Below, in pieces: positions 35,610 to 44,355 of a DNA stretch of 64,000 nucleotides. Every line of letters begins with the position of its first letter. The stretch's first letter is position 1. A program made the position numbers and the translations under genes. This DNA is from Blastomyces gilchristii SLH14081 (Eukaryota; Ascomycota; Eurotiomycetes; Onygenales; Ajellomycetaceae), in contig NW_003101680.1 of the NCBI RefSeq assembly GCF_000003855.2, forward strand, positions 2,293,095 through 2,357,094. Reading direction: 5' to 3'. The notes under the pieces are model-generated. The model searched no databases. It was not told the origin of the DNA and worked only from the letters and a program-made list of their open reading frames with translations.

Positions 35610-38600
35610 ATTCACTATCTACAGTGTGTTATTATATGATCAGCTACAGTTTCATCACTTATTGAAGTGTGACATTCACCTGATTTCTTCATTTCTTCTC
35701 ATTCTTTTCTTATAATCATGAAAAGATCAGAATAAGTAAGATCATCTGATTCATAAGTATCTATGATTTCTCTTACTTCATGAGGCTTTTCAATTGTAAG
35801 TCTCTTCTTTTTCAACACTGATGATAGTGCTGTAGATAATCATAATTTACTCAGATCTTGCATCTTTGCTTTTATAAGTCATGAATCATTGATTAAGTTG
35901 TATAAGATCTGTCTCTCTGATTCTTTCAATGTATATATTCTCAGAGAATGTGATTTGAGTATTTTATATGACTCAAATCATCTAGATTGAAACTTCTCAG
36001 AACTCTCATTGCATACAAGAACTCACATTCTTATCTTGAGACTTGATTTCTTAATAAGTGAGTCTTGTATTCTTTTTGATTGAATTGCTCAGTTCAGAAG
36101 TAACTTGTTAGCTTTTGCATGTGTATGACTGATCTCTTTTAATCTTGATTCTGTGTCTGCAACTGTTGCATCTGCAACTGTTGCATCTGCAACTGCTACT
36201 GCTGCATCTGTAACTGCTGTTTCCTCTCTCATCTTTTCTGAAGCATTCTCTGAGATGCGCGGATGCAATTCATACAACAGGTAGAATGATAAATGCTTGG
36301 AGACTGCATGCTGTCAAATCTGTATGATCAGTAGCACCTGCCTGAGATACTCATCTCATAGTCTCATAGACTTGCTCACTAGATATTTCATCAGCATGTT
36401 GCTCAAGATTTCATTCAAGTGTTTCACCTTCTTATTCATCTCTGAATGATATAATGTTATTCTATAATATCTTGTCTGTAACTAACTTATGAAATGCCTC
36501 ACTGCTTCTTCTACAAGGTTCATATCATTATCAGTTAGAATCTCACACAGTATTTCATAGTTGACATAGATCTCATTATATAGAAACTTTGTTATCATCT
36601 TCTCTATCATCTCTGAAACTGCTTTCATGACTGGCCAGTCAGTAGTGTAATCAATAGCAGTGATTATTCATTGATTTTCATTTGGTGTTTGCAGCAATAT
36701 GTCTATGAGATTCATCTCTCATTATTTAAACAGTTGTATTATACACTTCATCTGATGTTATACTTTCTTGTATTCTAATCCTTTCTTAGATTCTTTCACA
36801 ACCTGATAATTCAGGCACTTGTGAGTGTATGTCTGAATGTTCTCAGTCATGCTTGACCAGTATACTCTTGATTTGAGTATGCTCATGAGTTCAGAGCTTT
36901 CTAAGTGACTGAATTTCTTGTACATGCAAGTTATTAAGTCATATCTAAATAAAGATTCTAGATAGAGAGCTTCTACATATTCTAGATTACAGTAAAGCAC
37001 AATGTCATTTTCATTTCTCAATTTCCTCAGCTTGAAGTTCAGAAGCATCTCTTCTACTACTCTTGTAAGATACTTATCATCTGACATCTTATCATTCTTC
37101 AAGTGAGAGATTATAACATTCACTCATTCTGATTTCTTGCATTCTCTCAGTGCATTTAACATGAATATTTCTTGTGCCTGGTTCACAGAACTCTCATTCA
37201 TGAAATCAGGTCTGTGACTGATTGTATCAGATATCACTATGTTCAATTTCTTTTGATATTTGATATGAAGATTGTATGCTTGAAACTCTGAGATTCAACA
37301 TGCTAAGTATTTGAAAGATTTTATCATTAATTGTAGATAGATGAGACTTTTGTAATCTGTGATCACTGTTATCATATATCTGTTGTTAATATATCTATCT
37401 TATAATGTCAGTGTGTGCTTAATCACTAGTAATTTCTTTTCATACACTGAATAATTGAGCTCAGCATCTGATAGTTTTCTATTATTATATATCACTGAGT
37501 GCAGCTTGCTGTTCTTACTCATCTATAGAAGAGTGTCTTTAATAGCTCATTCAGATATGTTCATCTCAATGTAGAAAGATTTATCACAATCTGATTGAAT
37601 AAGCACTGAGAATGTTATTATATGTTTTCTCAGTGTGAGAAAAGCCTCTTTGCATATCACATTTCAGATGATTGAATAAAACTTCTTCTTTCACAGATTT
37701 GCATTTATTTCTCTTAAGAGATCTGAGAGTGATGCAGATATTCATATGAAATCCTTGATAAATCTACAGTAGTATGAGATTAACTCAAGAAACTGTTGTA
37801 TGTGATGTATATTTCTCAGCTGTGATCAATTCACTATAACATTCAATTTCTCTGAGATGAGATATATACAGTCATCACTCACTATATATTCTACAAACTC
37901 CAACTCTTCTATTTCAAACACACACTTGATTGATTTGATATAGAGCTTATACTCTGTCAGAGTTATAAGCACTTTATCAAGATACTTCAGATATTTATCA
38001 TATAAGTTTGAAAAGACTAGAATGTCATTGAGATATACAAGACATGAGATTTTATTCTGTTTATGAAGAATCATATTCATTATCATTTGAAAGATGATGA
38101 GTGCATTTGTCAGACTGAATGATATTATCAGAAATTCAAACTTCTCTCATTATATATTAAACATGGTTTGCAGAACTGACAGTTCATCTATACAGATCTA
38201 TCAGTATTCTGAGAGAAGATTAATCTTCAATAGATATCAGGTGTTTTCAACTGTATTCAACTGTTATTGAATTCATGACAGTGAATATTCATTCTTGATT
38301 GTAAGCTTATTAAGTGCTTGATAATTGATACATATTCATCACTTCTCATCTGTCTTTTTCACAAATAGAACTGAAAAGTCTCACACACTTGATGAGAATT
38401 GTATAAGATTATATTCTAGAAGATCAGTGATCTGACACTTCTATTCTTTGAGATGCATTTGTGACAGAGAGTATACATTCTGATTGACTGATTTTGCATC
38501 CTCTGTGTTAATCTCATGTACAAATCCTCATTTCAGTGACAATTCTGGTGAAAGATCTGTTTAGAAGACCTTTTCATACTTCTTCAGAATCTTCTTCATA

Positions 38601-40572
38601 TGCTTGTTCTTCTGTATATTCTTTATCTTGGTTTTCTTCACTTCTGAGTTCTGTATAACATATAGAATGCTTTCAGATGAGGTCTTGTAAATTATTCTCT
38701 TTACTTATTAATGTATAAGTAGATTTAATTCTTCTATATCAGAGATGTGAAATGTCCTTCTTATATCAGTTAATAGAATTGTATGAATCATTTTCTTTCT
38801 ATCAGTCAATTACATATGACATGTATATCATTGAATCTGCAGATTGAACTTTTAAAATCAATTGAGTCTGAGAATAAGGTCATATTTCATATTCTACAGC
38901 TCTTATGCTTAAATATAATAAGATTATTCTCTGAAGTGCAAGAAAACTCTTACTTTTGCAGATAATATTAAATATTAATTATCAGATAATCTTATGTATT
39001 GAGAATTCTTCACTCAGTGAACCTCTTTCAATCTTCAGATTATATAATTATTAATATATTATATAAAAGCTTCTGTATCTGCTAACACTTTTATAGTCAT
39101 CTCTCAATTCTTATTTAAGTGTCTTTTATACATTAACATTTCAGGTCTTAAGACATTGAGATGAGTGTTCACTTCATTCTCACTTATATCTTATTCAGAA
39201 GCCTGCTTCTTCTTTATATTTACAGAATTCAGAGAGTCATCTAACACAGATATCTCTTTCACTTTGAAGACTTTTCATAGAATATCAGTGAGTGTCTCTG
39301 AGCTCACTGATTCTGCTAGTTTTTTAACTCTCTTGCTTCTCTTGACTGTACACACTGAGTGCAATTCTTTATATCATGATTTTAACATCTGCAGTTAAAG
39401 CAAGCTTGATACTTATAATATCAAGATTTTCACTCAGAGAATCTCTTTTTCAGAGAATTTAGCACTTTAGTGATGACATTCAGATCTAAATTCATTATAT
39501 TCAGATATATAACTTGTGTTGTAGAAGTCTGATTATCTGTTCTCTACTGAGATATACTTGATTGCAGTATTTTCTATTATAATTGACTTACTTATTTCTG
39601 TACAATGAGAATATTGTATACTTTCTTCACTGTGTCTGACTGTGAGATTAAGCATTTTCATTTCACTTTCAACTCAGATGTAAGATTATGAATGAAGATC
39701 TGTAAATAGAATGATGTTAAAAGCTCTTCATTTAATATGAGATAGTATAAGCTGAAGTGTGTGAAGTATAATATAAAATCACTCACTTGTCTACACTCAG
39801 TGAAGTGTTTATAATGCTTATCTTATATATTCACTTTCTTAAAGTTATGTAAGATTTATTTGAAAAACTTATTTCATATTTATAAGAATGAATATCACTC
39901 TAAGTCTGTGAGATTCATCTTTTCATCAGTTATTTATAATAACTTCACTTTTCTATGTAGAAATATAGCAGATCTTAAGACTTGTTGAAATTCTGTTAAC
40001 TATCTGTCTGTGAGTTTATATTTAATCTGATAATATGATTGTATCTGACTTAGTCAGCTGATTATAGTATTATTTTTTCAGTTATTATTAAAGCTTAGTG
40101 ACTCTGACAGATCTTCTGACTTGATATATTTCATACTCAGATTCTTATTCTGCACAGTGATCTCTGATAATGTATATACTTCTGAAGAGATTGTGAATAA
40201 TTATGATAAGATCTTCAGATTCAGTGTAGTTATCTATCTGTATAACTATTCAATCTTCTACTGCAGATCTAAGATCTGATTTTCTCTATTCTTATTAATG
40301 ATAATGATTGTGTCAGTGAAGCTCTTCATAGTGAATACTTGATTCACAGTGAATGTTAATTGTTGTTTGACTTCTGTCTCAGTCTGCCACTGTATACACA
40401 AGGCCTTGATCTCATTTAGAATCCTTGTACATGTACAGAGCTTCAATTTCAGTTCAGTGATTTCAGCTGCTTTTCTTACTGCTTCAAGTAAACCCTCTGA
40501 GAGGTTCTGTATATCTTTCAGTTCAGGTAGCAGAGAAGAGTGTTGTTCATATTAACTAGAGAAGATATTCAT
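35610..40572 (-). pseudogene. Gypsy-C2 gag-pol remnant
   Basis: Minus strand. Gag starts near 40572 (MNIFSS), contains AVRKAAEITELKLKLCTCTR, and has the zinc knuckle CFNC...NHDIKNC near 39390. A protease region (KVLADTEAF) lies near 39070. The RT lies about 38520-37800 and includes ISCLVYLNDILVFSNLYDKY (38050-37990), with the LND triplet where LDD is catalytic. RNase H is about 37650-37250. The integrase zinc-binding and core regions are 37123-36758 (YKKFSHLESSELMSILKSR, then SSMTENIQTYTHKCLNYQ) and on to about 36250. The C-terminal part ends near 35610. C-to-T stops throughout. Confidence 0.82.
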
Positions 40573-40607
40573 TTCAGTGATTTCTTATTAATTATACAAT
40601 GTCTATT

Positions 40608-40676
40608 GTTATATCACTGTGTCATTATATCAGTATATTATTCTATCACTATATCATTATATCACTATATCATTAT
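40608..40676. repeat. Short tandem repeat based on TATATCACTATATCATTA
   Basis: Imperfect units of about 9-18 bp (TATATCATTA / TATATCACTA) in the leader of C2, upstream of gag. The matching place in C1 (10670-10690) has only one or two units, so it expanded in C2 or contracted in C1. Confidence 0.7.
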
Positions 40677-41023
40677 ATGATTTCTGTTATTATTGTACAA
40701 CTTCAGTGATGACTACTTTTCCTTTTTATTCTTCTTTTGAGTAGGGAGCAGACTTCTTTGAATCTGGTTCATCACTTTCATTTCTTTTCTCACACCTCAT
40801 CTGTTTATATCTCATACATGACATTCACCTGAGTGTGAAGTTTTCCTCTAACAAGTGAAGCAGCATCAATCAGATGCTCTTTTGCTTATCACTCTTTATA
40901 CACTATCTTTTGAGATGTTTCTAGAACCACACTGGCATGATAACTATGAATCACTTTGTAGATGAAATTATCATGCTCTGAAGAAGCCTGCACTTCTCAC
41001 TGATTTTTAGACATGCTATCAGA

Positions 41024-41201
41024 TGTGATTCAAAGGTTGCTTAAGCCAGTGTATGATTACAGATGTACACCGGCTTCTTATATATTGAATCTCATACGCT
41101 AAATTAATTAGTGGCCGCTATGGCCCCCTTTACATTCGTACGCTAGTAGTTCGGAAGCGGCCGCGTTATTATCCGACGGTCGTACGTTCTTCCGAACCAC
41201 A
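41024..41201 (-). repeat. 5' LTR of Gypsy-C2 (178 bp)
   Basis: Begins TGTGATTCAAAGG and ends CCGAACCACA on the plus strand. It keeps most CpGs in its right half (GCGGCCGCG, CCGACGGTCGTACG). Confidence 0.92.
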
Positions 41202-41205
41202 ATAA

Positions 41206-42330
41206 CTACAGATCTTTATCTGTAAATCTTTAAGTATGTAATGAAATTTCTGCATATACTGTCAATCATCAGAATTAACAGCTGAATCTGTAAGATAAGT
41301 AGAACTCTGAGAGTTCATCAGAGAGTCTGAGACAATTACAGCTTATAACTGATTATATTTCTGAAGAATTATAAGAACTTCTATATTTAATATATCAATT
41401 AAGCTTTTAAGTTATATAGAGTGTTAAAATATCAAGAGACTGCTAACTCTTCTATTAAGTTAATTAATAAATGAATCTGCAGAGCTCTGAGAAACAGAGC
41501 TTTGAGAAGTTAAGAGTAAGAAAAATGATATAAAAGATATCTGCAGTGAAAGCATACCTGTAAAAGTAAAATAAGATTAACTTGAAAATGAGTTAAATGA
41601 TAATATAGATAATTAATAAAAGACTGAAGAGAGATTTACAGAATCAGAAGATGAATTAATTATCAAAGATAATAACTGCAGCTGTTTTCTCAATTAAGTT
41701 AAAAATAAAGTTGATGAGAAATGTTTTCTATAATATTTAATAACACAGTGAGCTCTTTGAATAGTAGTTTTCTTTTTACAGATTACTGTCAATGAAAATG
41801 TATCAGAACTATGAATCTCACAGTGATAAAACTTAATCTCAGATAATATATCTGTTTCAATAAACTGTTCACAGGCTTGAGAGACTGCTGTTGATTGTAT
41901 GAAGTGTTAATATATCTGAGATGATAGAGAGAGTTCAGGCTCATTTATCACAGAATCTGTGACTGTAGAAGAATCTGATTTCACTGTACATATCTGTTTA
42001 CAGTTCTACACAGTGTAAAGAGATAATCAGTGATAGAAAAGATGAAATGAGAGAAGATTACAATACCTGAGTTCTCTGAGTGTGGCATTGAAGACAGACA
42101 GCTGTAGAAGTAGTAGAACACTGTAAAGAAATGAATTAATCAAGAGACTGATTTTGCAAGCAGTGAACACAGACTTTTGACACATTATTCATTCTTGAGA
42201 ATCTATGAGAGATAGTTGATCAGATGTGTTATCTATTCAAGAATCTATATAAAGTAGATAGTTGATGAGATGTGTGATCTATTATTCAAGAATCTGTATG
42301 AAGTAGATGATATGATTAATGAGATGAAAG
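41206..42330 (-). pseudogene. Helitron Rep/helicase, N-terminal part
   Basis: The frame that continues across C2 into 32896 can be followed to the right: QYMQKFHYILKDLQIKICSYY ends at the C2 insertion (about 41206-41270). It has the spacing of the small Cys motif (C-x2-C...C-x2-C) that precedes the Rep domain in fungal Helitrons. Farther right the sequence is broken by many stops, and a clear start codon cannot be chosen; HCEIHSSDTFSLTV near 41815 hints at a C2H2-like finger. The extent is approximate. Confidence 0.6.
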
Positions 42331-42505
42331 ATAAACGCGTTGTGAGTGTGTAGAAGAAGTCATAGTGCAATGTCACAGAATTGTGCTTTGCTTAATTCTA
42401 CATTAATCAGTGAGCTGTATTCGCGCCAAGAACCTCAAAAAGGAAATTCTTCACTTTTAATGACCAGGGTTTTCATCATATATTTGCTTTGCTTCGCTCT
42501 GCAAA
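42331..42505 (-). other. Helitron 5' end
   Basis: Retains CpGs and normal dinucleotides, unlike the coding part. The last bases form the inverted repeat ATTTGC...GCAAAT (42482-42506). The end is fixed by the restored LTR sequence TAAGAAGCC starting at 42506. Confidence 0.65.
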
Positions 42506-42562
42506 TAAGAAGCCGGCGTACGCCTGTAATCGTACGCTGGCTAAAGCAACCTTTGAATCACA
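42506..42562 (+). repeat. 3' LTR of Gypsy-C1, right piece
   Basis: The last 57 bp of the LTR (TAAGAAGCCGGCGTACGCC ... AATCACA), followed by the second TATA of the C1 target duplication (42563-42566). Confidence 0.92.
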
Positions 42563-42793
42563 TATAGACTACAGAGTTATTGCAAGAATATCACAGATAT
42601 GATACTTAGTATACTAAGAAGATTGTATAAGACATACAGTAACTCTTGTATATATTTCAGTAGAAGAAAAACAAATCACTGACTTCTTTAATGAGAAGTC
42701 AGCATCTAGCTATTCTATATAGATAATGAGTGAATACTCTCCTCTCATTCCATGAGTGAGAATAGTCAGAGTGATACCTCAGCGGCGCCTCAC
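42563..42793 (-). other. Leader of Gypsy-A2 between 5' LTR and gag
   Basis: Resumes A2 after the C1 insertion. It matches 2651-2888 of A1 and contains the primer-binding-site region beside the LTR (minus strand GTGAGGCGCCGCTGAGG). I could not assign the priming tRNA. Confidence 0.75.
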
Positions 42794-42992
42794 TGCCAAG
42801 GAAGAGTAATCTGCTAACCTTGTATAGAAGCAGGGTTCTCATATCCATCAATCGGATCTTCCTATGATATATCCGAATGATGTCATAGGGTGGTTGGAAA
42901 CCGGTTCGGACGGAATGGAATCATCCGCATGGAAGCGATGGGCCGTGTGGAACGAACCGCAGCGGGGCCTTGGCGCGGCCGGGAGCGTGACA
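42794..42992 (-). repeat. 5' LTR of Gypsy-A2, nearly unmutated (199 bp)
   Basis: TG...CA ends; rich in CpG and GG/CC, unlike its partner at 3085-3280. It marks the right edge of the repeat block. Confidence 0.88.
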
Positions 42993-43018
42993 CTGACTCA
43001 TTTTTTGACTTGAGTCAG
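42993..43018. repeat. Perfect 8-bp inverted repeat at the block edge
   Basis: CTGACTCA (42993-43000) and TGAGTCAG (43011-43018) around a 10-base spacer with a T run. It directly abuts the LTR. Confidence 0.85.
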
Positions 43019-43037
43019 CCTCACTAGTACTAGCGCG

Positions 43038-43068
43038 GTCAACTGACCTACGCGAGGGGTCAGTTGAC
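43038..43068. repeat. Perfect 11-bp inverted repeat
   Basis: GTCAACTGACC (43038-43048) and GGTCAGTTGAC (43058-43068) with a 9-base loop. It could be a remnant of another element end or a protein-binding palindrome; no function can be assigned. Confidence 0.85.
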
Positions 43069-43740
43069 GTGTAATCTGACTCTGAATCGGGCTTCAAAAC
43101 TCTTCAACAGCAACGATCAGAAACTGCTGAACGACGCCTCTGAAAATCTCGCTGAAAACCGGACTGAACCAGACTTGCCCCTCTTTCAGCTCATGTTTAT
43201 ATGATTAGGAGAATGGCGACTCCTAGATTCTGTGATCCAATAGAAGCTCCCGAGTCCTAACTGCGGTGGGGATATTTGGGTTTGAAAACCAGTAAATAAG
43301 GTCCGTGCGTAGCATGGTCGAATCACATCCATTTGCTGTGACAGCATGTTATGTTGCCTTCCGCTATGCATGACGCATCTGCCGCTCAACAACAGCTCTA
43401 GAATTTTATTTGCTGGCTGGCTTTTTCCTGCTACACACAAGCTAGCCATACATAGTAGCTTCTGCCCGGAAGAATGACTGTTAGTCGTGACCGAAAGCAC
43501 TCTCTGGGCGCCAGATATTTTTGTAACTGTCGCCGTTTGCCTAAAATGCGAAGGCTTTAGAGACGAAGTGGGTGCCATGCTCAAGCCTCTCTACTCCGTA
43601 TATAAGGTGGCATAGTCTCCTCATATTGATGAACCCAACCAATTCGTCTCTTTCAATATCTTTACCTGACGCTCCCCACTGCATCCTCGCAATACTGGCC
43701 TGACTCCATCATTCTAAATACTATTCTAGCGGAAATCAAT
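43069..43740. other. Gene-flanking DNA with a possible promoter
   Basis: Normal base composition. A TATA-like CGTATATAAGG lies at about 43598, followed by pyrimidine-rich sequence, fitting a plus-strand promoter for the next gene. The minus-strand open frame here (43186-43584) has no recognisable features. Confidence 0.4.
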
Positions 43741-44082
43741 TTGTGTACCAGTATTGGGTTCCATCTTCAGGAGAGGTGTCGTATTCCACTAACTGTCAGT
43801 AGGTGCAAGAAATGTGTTGGCAGATGCAAAAAACTCCAGCGAAATGGCCGGATTGCACAGGCGGAATTGGACCGTGCAGCACGCATGAACCTGGCCATGA
43901 TCATATACAATGGTGCAAACCTGCGGAGCAAAGAGGAAGTCGATGCGAAAATCCAGTCCCGACCTCTCAAGCGAGCTCAACTAAACGCAAGCGGAATTGT
44001 CCCAACCATCGAAGTCAGAGTAAACCGGAGGATGATGAAGGACCAGTTGGTGGAAGTAGTGATGGCCAGTCACATGGAGTGA
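43741..44082 (+). CDS. Hypothetical small protein, start uncertain
   Basis: A plus-strand open frame of about 113 codons that ends at TGA 44080-44082. The composition is protein-like: RCKKCVGRCKKLQRNGRIAQ, then AELDRAARMNLAMIIYNGAN, then a basic end. The first in-frame ATG is internal, and a branch-point/acceptor-like CTAAC...CAG lies just before 43801, so a short upstream exon may supply the start. An overlapping frame (43812-44096) is also open. No family recognised. A kinase-like gene follows 270 bp downstream on the same strand. Confidence 0.3.
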   Translation: MCTSIGFHLQERCRIPLTVSRCKKCVGRCKKLQRNGRIAQAELDRAARMNLAMIIYNGANLRSKEEVDAKIQSRPLKRAQLNASGIVPTIEVRVNRRMMKDQLVEVVMASHME

Positions 44083-44355
44083 GGGTAGGAGCTTAATAAA
44101 ATGTTGGGAGTGTCCATAATTAGCCCCAGTTGGATTAGGGGCGAAGCTGTCTTAGTCATGGTTTATCACCTCAAATGTAGCCAATCAATAGCTTTTGTTT
44201 TCTGCTGAGAAAAAAGAAATGAGACATCGGGCCAAACCAAAACATCTTACTCCTCCCATCATTCTTGAGTCTTTTTCCTTCAAAGTGAGTACCTTGCTTT
44301 ATGTGCTAAGAAGTGTAGTCTCGCTGAACAGTTAACATATCTTTCTCTCCTTGGA

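Larger units (their letters stand above)
32901..41201 (-). mobile_element. Gypsy-C2 LTR retrotransposon nested in the Helitron
   Basis: Length 8301 bp, with LTRs 41024-41201 (5') and 32901-33078 (3') and target duplication ATAA (32897-32900 and 41202-41205). Removing it and one ATAA rejoins the Helitron Rep frame in phase (...LQIKICSYY then xIHxFRMNLQDN). Gag-pol is on the minus strand. An extra gene on the plus strand lies between pol and the 3' LTR. It is the reference for the secondary insertions in C1. Confidence 0.93.
21227..42505 (-). mobile_element. Helitron, interrupted by Gypsy-B and Gypsy-C2
   Basis: Inserted in the C1 3' LTR between A and T with no base duplicated: CAATATA^TAAGAAGCC is restored when it is removed. 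No duplication and an A^T site are Helitron properties. A 7-bp-stem hairpin lies 11 bases inside the 3' end. Removing the two inserts leaves about 7.2 kb coding for a Rep/helicase on the minus strand (42330 to 22969) plus a second gene (21487-22333). The termini (5' TTTGCAGAGCG, 3' AAGATATTT) are not the canonical TC...CTRR, so this may be a Helitron2/Helentron-like variant. Confidence 0.85.
10152..42562 (+). mobile_element. Gypsy-C1 LTR retrotransposon nested in Gypsy-A2
   Basis: The 175-bp direct repeats that begin TGTGGTTCGG and end AATCACA are LTRs: 10152-10326 (5') and 21109-21226 plus 42506-42562 (3', split by the Helitron). The target duplication is TATA (10148-10151 and 42563-42566). 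Gag-pol runs on the plus strand, followed by an extra antisense gene and the purine tract GAGAGAGGA just before the 3' LTR. Copy C2 is the same element without the small insertions. The opposite orientation of C1 and C2 makes the region look like a huge inverted repeat. Confidence 0.9.
3085..42992 (-). mobile_element. Gypsy-A2 LTR retrotransposon, outermost host of the nest
   Basis: LTRs lie at 3085-3280 and 42794-42992. The internal part lies at 3281-10151 and 42563-42793, split by Gypsy C1. Without the insert the element is about 7.5 kb. Gag, reverse transcriptase, RNase H and integrase follow on the minus strand from right to left, which is the Ty3/Gypsy order. A long (about 2.6 kb) stretch lies between the integrase and the 3' LTR. 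A1 shows the uninterrupted sequence at the insertion point (AGCTTATAGACTAC, near 2651), so the interruption at 10151/42563 is certain. Confidence 0.88.

Noticed and set aside
10327..41023. A single large palindrome or an assembly artefact.
   Set aside because: Each arm has its own target duplication (TATA and ATAA), different secondary insertions and different point mutations, so they are two independent copies in opposite orientation.
10152..42562. A giant DNA transposon or composite transposon bounded by short inverted ends (TGTGRTTC...GAATCACA).
   Set aside because: The 175-178-bp units are direct repeats with TG...CA ends flanking gag-pol and preceded by a polypurine tract, so they are LTRs. 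The apparent inverted ends are only the LTR ends.
1..42992. Dozens of short open frames as host genes.
   Set aside because: They are fragments of decayed element genes or chance frames in CpG-free DNA. Depletion of CGA codons and the two-strand Ser/Glu runs explain their number.
1..42992. Classical Neurospora-type RIP (CpA to TpA) as the sole cause of the decay.
   Set aside because: CpA and TpG remain very common, and the young LTR pair of Gypsy B differs at CpG and CpC. CpA changes appear clearly only in the most damaged LTR (3085-3280).
43186..43584. A 132-codon gene on the minus strand.
   Set aside because: No domain or biased composition, and it lies in what looks like the promoter of the plus-strand gene.
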